Shown: positions 8,260-16,932, numbered from the stretch's first letter. The stretch is DNA of 55,872 bases from Streptomyces sp. A1277 (GCF_004795015.1 NZ_SSBI01000055.1:1-55872); one strand, 5' to 3'. The notes: generated by a model not told the origin, from the sequence alone. Made by a program: numbers and translations.

Positions 8260-8351
8260 GTCGGGGCCGCTCACATTAGTGCCACGGCCGTACGTCGCCC
8301 CGCCTGCCCCCCGACGCGACGGATCGACTACCCAGAGACTGGCCTGCCGCG

Positions 8352-8369
8352 ATAAACGAACGATGAACG
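8352..8369 (-). promoter_or_regulatory. Candidate AfsR (SARP) binding box upstream of afsS
   Basis: Read on the minus strand, CGTTCAT and CGTTTAT start exactly 11 bases apart (8369-8363 and 8358-8352). SARP regulators bind direct heptamer repeats with one-turn (11-bp) spacing next to the -10 element. The box begins 16 bases after the afsR stop and is upstream of afsS, as expected for AfsR control of afsS. The core promoter that would go with it (about 8325-8341) is weak by eye. Confidence 0.5.
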
Positions 8370-8384
8370 GCCTGGCAGGGCAGG

Positions 8385-11345
8385 TCAGGAGACCGTCTCG
8401 GTGATGAGGAGCTGCCGGACGTCGGCGGCCTCCGGGGAGCCGAGCGCTTCGAATATCTCCAGCGCCTCGCGCCAGCAGACCTGGGCGCGGCCGGTCTGCC
8501 CGATACCGGACAGCGACCTGCCCAGGACCGTGAGCACGTTGCCACGACGCCATTCCCCGCCGATGCCCCGGAGGACGGTGAGCGCCGTCTCGGAGTTGGC
8601 GGCGGCCTGCGCCGGCCGGTGGGCCGCTATGTCGAGTTCCGCCAGGCGGAACAGCGCCATGCCCTCCCAGAGGCGTTGCCGACTGTCCTTGAAGACCTGG
8701 TACGCCTCCTTGAGGCTGTCCGCCGCCTCCTCCAGCCGGCCGCTCTGCGTCAGTGCGAGCCCCAGCGCGTAGCGGCCGTTCGCGCCCTTGAGCGCGTGGT
8801 TCATCTCGTCGTACATGGCCGTGCCGCGCTGGGCGAGCGACACGGCTGTGGTCGTGCGCCCCATGGCCAGGTGGACGCGCGAGAGGTTGCACAGGGCGGA
8901 CGCCTCCCCGGGCCGGTCGCCCAGCTCGCGGAAGTCCTTGATGGCGCGCGTCAGATGCTTCTCGCCGTCCGTGTGCCGGTTCTCGTAGAGCGCGACGATG
9001 CCCAGCAGATTCGAGGCCCAGCAGCCCGGCAGCGGGTCCTGGGCGGACGCCGAGAGCCGCAGGGCCCGCGTGCACTCGTGCTCGGCCAGGTCGAAGCGGC
9101 CGGACACGTGATGCACGTTGGCGAGGGTGATGAGGGCCCTGGCCTGCGACTTGGTGTCACCGGACTCCTCGGCCGCGCGGCAGGCCGCGGTGACGGTCGC
9201 CTCGTACTCCTTCGAGTTCGCCCCCGACTCCGCCAGTTCGATGGCCGCCCAGAGGAGATCGACGGCATGGGACGGCGCAGGTCCGTGCGCGGCCTGGCGG
9301 GCGCAGGCCAGCAGCGTCCCGGCCTCGTTGTAGAGCCAGTCCTGTGCCTCGCGCCGGCTGGCGAACGTCAGTCCGCTGTACGAGGTGGGCGCGAGGTGGT
9401 CGACCAGGGTGTCGCCCGGCTTCTCCATGGCGCTGACACAGGCGACCGTCGCCAGATAGAAGTCCAGCAGCCGCGACAACGCCGCCTCCCGCTCGCCCGG
9501 TGCCTGTTCGTCCCGCTCCGCGCACGAGCGCGCGTACAGGCGGACCAGGTCGTGGTAGCGGTAGCGGCCCGGGGCCGCCGACTCCACCAGGGACGTGTCG
9601 ACCAGGGCCTCCAGGAGGTCTTCCGCCGTGTGCGGGTCCAGGTCGAGGAGGGCGGCAGCGGCGGCCAGGGAGATGTCGGGGCCGTCCGCGAGGCCGAGGA
9701 GGCGGAAGGCGCGGGCCTGAGCCGGTTCCAGCTGGCCGTAGCCGAGTTCGAAGGTGGCCTTCACCGCGAGGTCGCCGGCCTGGAGCTCGTCCAGCCGGCG
9801 GCGTTCGTCCGCGAGCTTGGCGGCCAGGACGGAGACCGTCCAGGTGCGGCGGGAGGCCAGGCGGGAGGCGGCGATGCGGATCGCGAGGGGGAGGAAGCCG
9901 CACGCGGCGACCACGTCGAGCGCCGCCTCGCGCTCGGAGTTGATGCGTTCCTCGCCGACGATCCGGGTGAAGAGCTGAAGCGCCTCCTCCGGCGACATCA
10001 CGTCCAGGTCGACCAGGTGCGCGCCCGCCAGGTCCACCATCCGGACCCGGCTGGTGACCAGGGCGGCGCACCCCTCCGTACCGGGCAGCAGCGGCCGGAT
10101 CTGGGCGGCGTCGTGCGCGTTGTCCAGGAGGACCAGGACGCGGCGGCCGTCGAGCGTGGAGCGGTAGAGCGCGGCCCGCTCGTCCAGGGTGTCCGGGATG
10201 GCCGAGTCCGCCGTGCCGAGCGCCCGCAGGAACGCGCCGAGGACCGTCTCCGGCTCGGCGGCCCTGGCCCCCGCACCCTGGAGGTCGACGTAGAGCTGCC
10301 CGTCCGGGAAGTGCTTGCGTGCCTGGTGGGCGACGTGGACGGCGAGGGTCGTCTTGCCGACGCCGCCGATTCCGGCCAGCGCGGAGACGGCCATCACGGA
10401 GCCCTCGGCCGTGGCGAGCCGGTCGCTCAGCTCGCGGACGAACGCGTCCCGGCCCGTGAAGTCGGGGACGGTCGCGGGCAGCTGGGCCGGGCGGACCGGC
10501 GCCGCGGCCGGGGCCGGTTCGTCCGCCGGGCGGGCCAGCTCCTCGTCGGCGCGCAGGATGCGCTGCTGGAGCTGGGCCAGCTCCGCGCGCGGGTCGACGC
10601 CCAGCTCCTCGGCGAGCAGCCGGCGCGTGTCCGCGTAGACGGCGAGCGCCTCCGCCTGCCGGCCGCTGCGGTACAGGGCCACCATCAGGAGTTCCCGCAG
10701 CCGCTCCCGCAGCGGGTGCGCCGCGGTGAGCGCGGTCAGTTCGGAGACCGCCTCCGCGTGGCAGCCGGCCTCCAGGTCCAGGTCGAGACGGGTCTCGGTG
10801 AGCTGGAGCCGCCACTCCTCCAGACGGGTGCGCTGGTATTCGGCGTACGGGCCGGGCACCGAGGCCAGCGCCTCGCCGTCCCACAGCCCGAGCGCCTTGT
10901 TCAGCAGGGCCCGCGCCCCGTTGCGGTCGCCCGCCGCCCGCGCCTTCTCCGCGCCCGCCGAGAGCTCCTGGGCGACGGTCAGGTCCAGGGCGTCCGGGCC
11001 CGTCCGCATCGCGTAGCCACCGGAGTCGCTGGCCAGGGTGTCGGGGCCCAGCACCTTGCGCAGCCGGGAGGCGTACGTCCGTACGGCGGCCAGTGCCTGG
11101 GAGGGCGGTTCGTCGCCCCAGATGGCGTCGATGAGTTCGGCGGCCGTCGCCGTGTGGCCGCCGCGCAGCAGCAGCGCCGTCAGCAGCGCGCGCTGCTGCG
11201 GTGAACCGGACGGGAGCGTCTCGCCGCCCCGCCGGGCCCGTACCGGACCGAGTACGGAGAAGTGCAGCACGGCCTCGTCCGCCGGCCGCCGCTCCGGGGC
11301 CCGCTGCTCCGGAACGCGTACCCGTGGCCCGTCGTCACGGCCCAT
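8385..11345 (-). CDS. afsR: AfsR-type SARP transcriptional activator (wHTH-BTAD-NB-ARC-TPR)
   Basis: 986 aa from ATG 11345, with GGAGG five bases upstream; the frame is open further upstream but lacks a start with a ribosome site. Order of domains: OmpR-like winged helix (about 26-120), BTAD helical domain (about 122-268), NB-ARC ATPase with P-loop GIGGVGKTT at 325-333 and a later LVTSRVRM sensor region, then TPR repeats in the last 300 residues. This is the architecture and nearly the length of S. coelicolor AfsR (993 aa). AfsR is phosphorylated by AfsK and switches on afsS to raise antibiotic production. The afsS homologue follows with a candidate SARP box in between. Other large SARPs share the domains, so the name depends on context. 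Confidence 0.85.
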   Translation of the reverse strand: MGRDDGPRVRVPEQRAPERRPADEAVLHFSVLGPVRARRGGETLPSGSPQQRALLTALLLRGGHTATAAELIDAIWGDEPPSQALAAVRTYASRLRKVLGPDTLASDSGGYAMRTGPDALDLTVAQELSAGAEKARAAGDRNGARALLNKALGLWDGEALASVPGPYAEYQRTRLEEWRLQLTETRLDLDLEAGCHAEAVSELTALTAAHPLRERLRELLMVALYRSGRQAEALAVYADTRRLLAEELGVDPRAELAQLQQRILRADEELARPADEPAPAAAPVRPAQLPATVPDFTGRDAFVRELSDRLATAEGSVMAVSALAGIGGVGKTTLAVHVAHQARKHFPDGQLYVDLQGAGARAAEPETVLGAFLRALGTADSAIPDTLDERAALYRSTLDGRRVLVLLDNAHDAAQIRPLLPGTEGCAALVTSRVRMVDLAGAHLVDLDVMSPEEALQLFTRIVGEERINSEREAALDVVAACGFLPLAIRIAASRLASRRTWTVSVLAAKLADERRRLDELQAGDLAVKATFELGYGQLEPAQARAFRLLGLADGPDISLAAAAALLDLDPHTAEDLLEALVDTSLVESAAPGRYRYHDLVRLYARSCAERDEQAPGEREAALSRLLDFYLATVACVSAMEKPGDTLVDHLAPTSYSGLTFASRREAQDWLYNEAGTLLACARQAAHGPAPSHAVDLLWAAIELAESGANSKEYEATVTAACRAAEESGDTKSQARALITLANVHHVSGRFDLAEHECTRALRLSASAQDPLPGCWASNLLGIVALYENRHTDGEKHLTRAIKDFRELGDRPGEASALCNLSRVHLAMGRTTTAVSLAQRGTAMYDEMNHALKGANGRYALGLALTQSGRLEEAADSLKEAYQVFKDSRQRLWEGMALFRLAELDIAAHRPAQAAANSETALTVLRGIGGEWRRGNVLTVLGRSLSGIGQTGRAQVCWREALEIFEALGSPEAADVRQLLITETVS

Positions 11346-11540
11346 TGCTGCCTCCTGTCCTGCCTGCGCACGGCCCGGCACGGTCACTTCGTCCGGATCG
11401 GTGCCAGACCATCCGGATTGCTCCATACCGTTGATATCGCCGTCAACAGTCTGCCTTGTGAGGGGTGGACGCGTCAGCAGTGGATGACTCTCTGCACAAG
11501 CCTTCGACAACGATTGTGGAACGAGGGCGCGTCCGAGTAG

Positions 11541-11555
11541 CTGACGGTTCGTCAG
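11541..11555. promoter_or_regulatory. Palindromic operator upstream of the amidohydrolase gene
   Basis: CTGACGGTTCGTCAG, a CTGAC-N5-GTCAG palindrome, differs from the one at 5555-5569 by a single spacer base. It lies 22-36 bases before the ATG at 11577. A -10-like TACCGT follows at 11564, so a bound protein would block the promoter. Confidence 0.65.
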
Positions 11556-11576
11556 ATCAGCGCTACCGTGGAACAC

Positions 11577-12797
11577 ATGGAGACCTTCCCGAAGATCATC
11601 TCGGTGGACGACCACACGGTGGAGCCCGCTCATGTCTGGCGGGACCGGCTCCCGTCCAGGTACGCGGACTCGGGGCCGCGCGTCGTCCGCGCACCGCTCA
11701 AGGAAATGACCTTCATGGGCGGCAAGTTCGCGCCCGTGATGGGTGCGAAGGGCGACGAGGGCCCGGTCGGCGACTGGTGGGTGTACGAGGATCTGCACCG
11801 CCCGCTGACCCGGCTCGACACCGCCGTCGGCTACGACAGGGACGAGATCAAGCTCGAAGTGATCACGTACGAGCAGATGCGTCCCGGTTCGTTCTCCGTG
11901 CCGGACCGGCTGGCCGACATGGACGTCAACCACGTGCAGTCCGCGCTCTGCTTCCCGACCTTCCCGCGCTTCTGCGGCCAGACCTTCACCGAGGCGAAGG
12001 ACCGCGAACTGGGCCTGCTGGGGGTGCGCGCGTACAACGACTGGATGGTCGAGGAGTGGTGCGGGCCCGACGCGCACGGCCGGCTCATCCCGCTGACCCT
12101 GATCCCGCTGTGGGACGCGGAGCTCGCCGCCGAGGAGGTCCGGCGCAACGCGGCCCGCGGCGTGCGCGCGGTCGCATTCTCCGAAATACCTCCACATCTC
12201 GGCCTGCCGTCCATTCATACGGACGACTGGGATCCGTTCCTGCGGGCCTGCGACGAGACCGGCACGGTCATCGCCATGCACATCGGCTCGTCCTCGCGGA
12301 TGCCGTCCACCTCGGCCGACGCGCCGCCGGCCGTCGGCTCCACCATCACGTTCGCCAACTGCTGCTTCTCGATGGTCGACTGGCTGATGAGCGGCAAGTT
12401 CGAACGCTTCCCCAACCTGCGGATCATGTACGCGGAGGGCCAGATCGGCTGGATCCCGTACATCCTGGAACGCGCCGACGTGGTCTGGGAGGAGAACCGC
12501 GCCTGGGGCGGGGTCGCCGACAAGGTCCACCGGCCGCCTTCTGAGCTGTTCGCCGACCACGTCTACGGCTGCTTCTTCGACGACGCCTTCGGGCTGAGGA
12601 ACCTGGACGCGATCGGGGTCGGCAACGTCCTGTACGAGACGGACTACCCGCACTCCGACTCCACCTGGCCCAGGTCCCGCGAGGTCGGCGAGGCCCAGAT
12701 GGGCCACCTGGACGCGGACGTGGTCGACCGGATCGTCCGCGGCAACGCGATCGACCTGCTCGGACTGACCCCGGACGGGCTCTGGGCGGGGGCGTAG
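11577..12797 (+). CDS. Amidohydrolase family 2 (metal-dependent hydrolase/decarboxylase-like)
   Basis: 406 aa from ATG 11577; an in-frame GTG at 11568 is possible, but a -10-like TACCGT at 11564-11569 would then overlap it. TIM-barrel amidohydrolase features: the N-terminal SVDDHTVEP metal site (in place of the usual DxHxH), VIAMHIGSS (His in strand 5 region), RIMYAEGQIGWIPYILERAD, and YETDYPHSDSTWP carrying the conserved Asp. This subfamily includes decarboxylases and C-C hydrolases acting on aromatic or ring-cleavage products. It shares its operator with the acyl-CoA genes at 3.1-7.2 kb, suggesting the same catabolic programme. It is divergent from afsR. Confidence 0.82.
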   Translation: METFPKIISVDDHTVEPAHVWRDRLPSRYADSGPRVVRAPLKEMTFMGGKFAPVMGAKGDEGPVGDWWVYEDLHRPLTRLDTAVGYDRDEIKLEVITYEQMRPGSFSVPDRLADMDVNHVQSALCFPTFPRFCGQTFTEAKDRELGLLGVRAYNDWMVEEWCGPDAHGRLIPLTLIPLWDAELAAEEVRRNAARGVRAVAFSEIPPHLGLPSIHTDDWDPFLRACDETGTVIAMHIGSSSRMPSTSADAPPAVGSTITFANCCFSMVDWLMSGKFERFPNLRIMYAEGQIGWIPYILERADVVWEENRAWGGVADKVHRPPSELFADHVYGCFFDDAFGLRNLDAIGVGNVLYETDYPHSDSTWPRSREVGEAQMGHLDADVVDRIVRGNAIDLLGLTPDGLWAGA

Positions 12798-12836
12798 GGG
12801 AGGAGGGCGCCCGTCACGCGACGGGCGCCCCGCCCG

Positions 12837-13244
12837 TCAGGCCGTCGCCCGGGTCACCGGCTCCCGGAGCTCGGTCACCCACTGCTCGTTCGTGGACACG
12901 CGTCCCTCGCTCTCGATCGACCGGAGCCTCGCCTCGACCTGGGCCAGCCGTGCGGCCGCCGCGGCCATCGCCGCCTCCAGCTCCGTCCGGCGCAGCCGCA
13001 GCATCCCGCGCAGCTCCTCCGGGCCGACCGCCTCGTCCAGGACGGCCCGCACCTGCTGGAGCGTGAAGCCGAGGTCCTTGAGCGCGATGATCCGGTTGAG
13101 CCGGGCGAGCTGGGCGGCGCCGTGGTAGCGGTAGCCGGTCGAGGGGTCGGTGCGGTCGGGGTGCAGCAGCCCGATCTCGTCGTAGTGACGCGGCATGCGG
13201 GCCGGCACCCGCCCGTACCGGGCGAAGTCTCCGATGGTGAACAT
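12837..13244 (-). CDS. MerR-family transcriptional regulator
   Basis: 135 aa from ATG 13244, with GGGAGG four bases before it; a GTG at 13256 is less likely. The N-terminal winged helix is typical (MFTIGDFARYGRVPARMPRHYDEIGLL... DPSTGYRYHGAAQLARLNRIIALKDLGFTL), followed by the dimerisation coiled coil (about residues 70-115). It lacks a GyrI-like drug-binding domain and has only a short C-terminal tail, and there are no cysteines, so metal sensing is unlikely. The usual VRxLRHYDE is VPARMPRHYDE here. The target gene is not evident. Confidence 0.82.
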   Translation of the reverse strand: MFTIGDFARYGRVPARMPRHYDEIGLLHPDRTDPSTGYRYHGAAQLARLNRIIALKDLGFTLQQVRAVLDEAVGPEELRGMLRLRRTELEAAMAAAAARLAQVEARLRSIESEGRVSTNEQWVTELREPVTRATA

Positions 13245-13396
13245 GACGCCTCCCACTGCACGGCCTCACACGGTGTGAAGGTCAAGGGGCGGTCGGAGCG
13301 GGCCGCACGGGCAGGAGCCCCGCCCCTCCGCCGACGCGGAGGAGCGGGGCTCCTTGGGTACTGCTCTTACCGGCCGCGATCGGCCGACCCGGGCAA

Positions 13397-13600
13397 CTAG
13401 GCCGGGGTGACGTTCTCAGCCTGCGGGCCCTTGGGGCCCTGAGTGACGTCGAAGTTCACGACCTGGTTCTCCTCGAGGGAGCGGAACCCGGACGCGTTGA
13501 TCGCGGAGTAGTGGACGAAGACATCCGGGCCGCCGCCGTCCTGGGCGATGAAGCCGAAGCCCTTTTCAGCGTTGAACCACTTGACGGTTCCGGTAGCCAT
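13397..13600 (-). CDS. Cold-shock protein (CspA family)
   Basis: 67 aa from ATG 13600, with AAGGAGG upstream. It is a single cold-shock domain with both RNA-binding motifs (GTVKWFNAEKGFGFIAQD and VFVHYSAI) and the acidic C-terminal strand. It binds single-stranded nucleic acid and acts as an RNA chaperone. The predicted leader is about 125 bases long and contains a stable hairpin (13666-13694), as in cold-regulated csp genes. Streptomyces carry several paralogues, so no symbol is given. Confidence 0.93.
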   Translation of the reverse strand: MATGTVKWFNAEKGFGFIAQDGGGPDVFVHYSAINASGFRSLEENQVVNFDVTQGPKGPQAENVTPA

Positions 13601-13665
13601 AAGCCCTCCTTGGGCCAAAGGGTTGCCCTGCTCCAGAACCTGCAATGAAGTCTGAAAACTACAAA

Positions 13666-13694
13666 AGCCTGCGGGGTCACATGCTCCGCAGGCT
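13666..13694 (-). promoter_or_regulatory. Hairpin in the 5' leader of the cold-shock gene
   Basis: AGCCTGCGG (13666-13674) pairs perfectly with CCGCAGGCT (13686-13694) around an 11-base loop. It is 66 bases upstream of the csp start codon, within the predicted leader RNA. Leader structures of csp mRNAs are known temperature-responsive elements; this role is inferred here. Confidence 0.6.
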
Positions 13695-13732
13695 CTGTAC
13701 TGCAAGGGAAACCAAACTGCAACTTGGCGTCG

Positions 13733-13738
13733 AGCCTA
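13733..13738 (-). promoter_or_regulatory. Candidate -10 element of the cold-shock gene
   Basis: TAGGCT on the minus strand matches the Streptomyces TANNNT pattern and would start a leader of about 125 bases. The -35 region is not convincing. Confidence 0.45.
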
Positions 13739-13956
13739 GCACGCAGCATGTCCGGAGGGGTAGAGGGAAAGATCACTTCACCCGGATGTTTGATTGCCGC
13801 GCGGATGAGCGGCCCGGGACGGCGTTCCCGGTGCCGTTCCGGTGCCGTTCCGGAAGGGCCTTCGCACCCGGTCGCGGACGCCGCAGACGGGGCGGATCGG
13901 ATGACGCCGCACGCCCCGGTGGGGCCGTCGGGCGGCGACAGGTCTAGCCTCGCGAT

Positions 13957-14835
13957 GTGGACAATTCAACCGTTTCAAACGCCGCGGTCGACGACCGTCG
14001 CCCCCGGCCGCGCGTCGGCCACATCCAGTTCCTCAACTGCCTTCCCCTCTACTGGGGGCTCGCACGGACCGGAACCCTGCTCGACCTGGAGCTGTCGAAG
14101 GACACCCCGGAGAAGCTCAGCGAGCAACTGGTCAGGGGCGACCTGGACATCGCCCCCGTCACCCTGGTGGAGTTCCTGCGCAACGCCGACGACCTGGTCG
14201 CCTTCCCCGACATCGCGGTCGGCTGCGACGGCCCCGTCATGTCGTGCGTGATCGTCTCGCAGCGCCCCCTGGAGGAGCTGGACCGGGCCCGGGTGGCGCT
14301 CGGCTCGACCTCCCGGACATCGGTGCGGCTGGCGCGCCTGCTGCTCGCCGAGCGCTACGGCGTGACCCCCGACTACTACACCTGCCCGCCCGACCTGGGC
14401 GTCATGATGCAGGAGGCGGACGCCGCCGTCCTCATCGGTGACGCCGCGCTCCGCGCCAACCTGCACGACGCCCCGCGCCTCGGGCTCCAGGTCCACGACC
14501 TGGGCGCGATGTGGAAGGAGTGGACCGGCCTGCCGTTCGTCTTCGCCGTCTGGGCCGCGCGCAAGGACTACCTGGCCGCCGAGCCCACCGCGGTCAAGCA
14601 GGTGCACGAGGCGTTCCTCGCCTCCCGCGACCTGTCCCTGGAGGAGGTCACCAAGGTCGCCGAGCAGGCGGCGCGCTGGGAGGCATTCGACGCGGAGGTC
14701 CTGGAGCGCTACTTCACGACGCTCGACTTCCGCTTCGGCCCGGCGCAGCTGGCGGGTGTCGAGGAGTTCGCCCGCCGGACCGGCGAGGCGGCGGGCTTCC
14801 CGGCGGACGTGAAGGTCGAGCTGCTCGGCGGATGA
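13957..14835 (+). CDS. mqnA: Chorismate dehydratase of the futalosine menaquinone pathway
   Basis: 292 aa. MqnA/MqnD family, periplasmic-binding-protein fold: RVGHIQFLNCLPLYWGL, LVRGDLDIAPVTLVEFLRNADDL, LGSTSRTSVRLARLLLAERY and DAAVLIGDAALRAN are characteristic of MqnA (the VGHIxFLNCLPLYWGL start separates it from MqnD). MqnA converts chorismate to 3-enolpyruvyl-benzoate, the first step of the futalosine route. mqnC, another gene of the route, lies 2.1 kb downstream. The GTG at 13957 has the -10 TAGCCT at 13944-13949, so the mRNA is probably leaderless. A very strong hairpin follows the stop. Confidence 0.92.
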   Translation: MDNSTVSNAAVDDRRPRPRVGHIQFLNCLPLYWGLARTGTLLDLELSKDTPEKLSEQLVRGDLDIAPVTLVEFLRNADDLVAFPDIAVGCDGPVMSCVIVSQRPLEELDRARVALGSTSRTSVRLARLLLAERYGVTPDYYTCPPDLGVMMQEADAAVLIGDAALRANLHDAPRLGLQVHDLGAMWKEWTGLPFVFAVWAARKDYLAAEPTAVKQVHEAFLASRDLSLEEVTKVAEQAARWEAFDAEVLERYFTTLDFRFGPAQLAGVEEFARRTGEAAGFPADVKVELLGG

Positions 14836-15141
14836 CCCGGACGAGAGGGCTCCACCCCTGAGGGGAATGCCCTTTTCGATTCGCGCGAACGCGCGGTGAA
14901 TGGCCGATTGCGGGAGACATCGGGGATACGCCCCCGATGTCTCCCGCAATCGTCTCCGGTACCTCCCGCAATCCGCCGCCGGATGACCGGTGCATTCACG
15001 CCTTTTGTTGCGGTGAATGACGTCGTTCGTTCCCTTCGGGGCGAAATCGGCGGATGGTTTCTCCCGTGTCCGGACGAGACTTCCCGGACACGAACTAGGC
15101 TTCGGTCGGAGGTCCGGCCGGTTCACAGGGGGAGTCCTTAT
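14836..15141. other. Intergenic region between mqnA and the kinase gene
   Basis: This 306-base gap contains the mqnA terminator hairpin (14906-14951), a partial extra copy of its arm (CCTCCCGCAATC at about 14962-14973), and the kinase promoter region. The kinase frame is open into this region, but the good ribosome site (GGGGGAG at about 15128-15134) supports the start at 15142. No gene seen. Confidence 0.7.
14906..14951. terminator. Perfect 20-bp stem hairpin downstream of mqnA
   Basis: GATTGCGGGAGACATCGGGG (14906-14925) pairs with its exact complement at 14932-14951 around a 6-base loop. It begins 70 bases after the mqnA stop. There is no T run, which is usual in Streptomyces. Terminator function is inferred. 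Confidence 0.75.
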
Positions 15142-16860
15142 ATGCAGCCGCTGGAAGCCGGGGAACCGCTGAGCATCGGCGCCTACCGGCTGCTCGGCAG
15201 ACTCGGTGCCGGCGGCATGGGCCGGGTCTATCTCGGCCGCAGCGCGGGCGGCCGGACCGTCGCCGTCAAGGTCGTCCACCCCCACTTCGCGCTCGACGAG
15301 CAGTTCCGCGCCCGGTTCCGGCGCGAGGTGGAGGCGGCCCGGCGGATCGGCGCCCAGTGGACCGCGCCCGTCCTGGACGCGGACCCGGACGCCCCCGTCC
15401 CGTGGGTCGCCACCGGTTACGTGGCCGGGCCGCCGCTCTCCGCCGCCGTCACCGACCACGGCCCGCTGCCCGAGCACGCGGTACGGGTACTGGGCGCCGG
15501 GCTCGCCGAGGCGCTGGCCGCCGTCCACGAGCGGGGCCTGATCCACCGGGACGTGAAGCCGTCCAACGTGCTGCTCGCCCTCGACGGCCCCCGGCTGATC
15601 GACTTCGGCATCGCCCGGGCCATCGACGCGACCGCCTCGCTGACGTCCACCGGGGTCTCCGTAGGCTCGCCCGGCTACATGGCGCCCGAGCAGATCCGGG
15701 GCGCGGACATCTCGGGGGCGGCCGACGTCTTCTCGCTGGGCGCGGTCCTGGCGTACGCGGCGACCGGCTCCGCCCCCTTCCTCGGCGACTCCTCGGCCGT
15801 GCTCCTCTACAAGGTGGTCCACGAGGAGCCGGAGCTCGGCGACCTGGAGGGCGGGCTGCGCGAAATCGTCGCCGCCTGCCTGGAGAAGGACCCGGACCGG
15901 CGGCCGACACCGGCCGAGCTGGCCCGGGAGCTGACGCCCGGCGGGGCGGCGGCCGCGGTGGCGGCGGGCTGGCTGCCCGGCCCGCTGGTGCGCGAGGTCA
16001 GCCGGTCGGCGGTCGCGCTGCTCGACCTGGAACCGCAGGAGGCACCGGTCCAGTCCGGCCCGGTGCCCTTCAGCAACCCCTCCTTCGCCACGGCCGCCCC
16101 GGCCGCCGCCCTCGGCGTCTTCGGCCCGCCCGCCGACCCGCCGCACGCCCCGCACCCGCCCACCGCCGGGGCGGGCGGGCTGCCCGGGCAGCGCACCGGT
16201 GAGCGCCGCCTCACCCTCGGCACGGCGGCGGCGCCCGGGGCGGACGGGGCGCGAGGGCGCCGGGTGAGCTGCACCGTCGCCCTCGCGGTGGCCGGGGCGC
16301 TCGCCGCGGTGACCGTGGGCGGCGCCTTCCTGCTGGACCTGGTGCCGGGCGGCGGCGACGGCAACAACGTCGGGCACGGCGATGTCGGCCGCACTCCGTC
16401 CGCCGCCTCCCCCACCCGCCCCTCCGCCTCCACCGAGCCCTCCCCGCCCGCCGGCTCCGCCACCACGGGCCCGAAGCAGGTCGGCGAGGTGCCCGAGGCG
16501 TTCGTCGGCACCTGGAAGGGGCCGCTCACCGAGAAGACGACCGGCCAACCGCACGGCACGCTGACGGCGGTCTTCGAGAAGGGCCGCAAGGGCACGGACG
16601 TGGTCCACCTGACCACCTCGGTCTCCACCCTCGGCGTGAACCTCACGTGCTACAGCGTCGCCACCCTCACCTCGGCCACCGCACAGGAGCTGGAACTGCG
16701 CGAACGCGCCGACCCCGACCGCCCCGGCACCGCCGGCCTCTGCACCACCACACCCGCCGACCTCCACTTCACCCGCACCGCCGACGGCACTCTGCGGTTC
16801 CGGTCCGAGGAGCGGGGCGCCGGACTCCCGTACGGCACGCTGACCCGGTCCGGCGGCTGA
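15142..16860 (+). CDS. Membrane Ser/Thr protein kinase with C-terminal extracellular domain
   Basis: 572 aa from ATG 15142, preceded by a GGGGGAG ribosome site. Hanks-type kinase (about residues 12-275): glycine loop GRLGAGGMGRVYLG, VAVKVV lysine, HRDVKPSNVLL catalytic loop, DFGIARA, and SPGYMAPEQ. A Pro/Ala-rich juxtamembrane segment follows, then one transmembrane helix (about 378-396, ALAVAGALAAVTVGGAFLL), a Ser/Thr/Pro linker and an extracellular domain of about 110 residues (starting VPEAFVGTWKGPL) with a cysteine pair (LTCYS, GLCTT). The domain probably senses a ligand outside the cell. Substrates unknown. It stands between mqnA and mqnC but has its own start region. Confidence 0.88.
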   Translation: MQPLEAGEPLSIGAYRLLGRLGAGGMGRVYLGRSAGGRTVAVKVVHPHFALDEQFRARFRREVEAARRIGAQWTAPVLDADPDAPVPWVATGYVAGPPLSAAVTDHGPLPEHAVRVLGAGLAEALAAVHERGLIHRDVKPSNVLLALDGPRLIDFGIARAIDATASLTSTGVSVGSPGYMAPEQIRGADISGAADVFSLGAVLAYAATGSAPFLGDSSAVLLYKVVHEEPELGDLEGGLREIVAACLEKDPDRRPTPAELARELTPGGAAAAVAAGWLPGPLVREVSRSAVALLDLEPQEAPVQSGPVPFSNPSFATAAPAAALGVFGPPADPPHAPHPPTAGAGGLPGQRTGERRLTLGTAAAPGADGARGRRVSCTVALAVAGALAAVTVGGAFLLDLVPGGGDGNNVGHGDVGRTPSAASPTRPSASTEPSPPAGSATTGPKQVGEVPEAFVGTWKGPLTEKTTGQPHGTLTAVFEKGRKGTDVVHLTTSVSTLGVNLTCYSVATLTSATAQELELRERADPDRPGTAGLCTTTPADLHFTRTADGTLRFRSEERGAGLPYGTLTRSGG

Positions 16861-16932
16861 CCGCCGACGGCGCTGGCGTACGCTGAACCGGTCCGTAGAT
16901 CCGTTGAAAAACCGCCGAAAGGTGACAGCCCG

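Larger units (their letters stand above)
13601..13956. other. Intergenic region between csp and mqnA
   Basis: This 356-base gap holds the csp leader and promoter on the minus strand and the mqnA promoter on the plus strand. I see no gene in it: short open frames here lack ribosome sites and coding bias. TAGCCT at 13944-13949 is a good -10 for a leaderless mqnA transcript. Confidence 0.75.
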
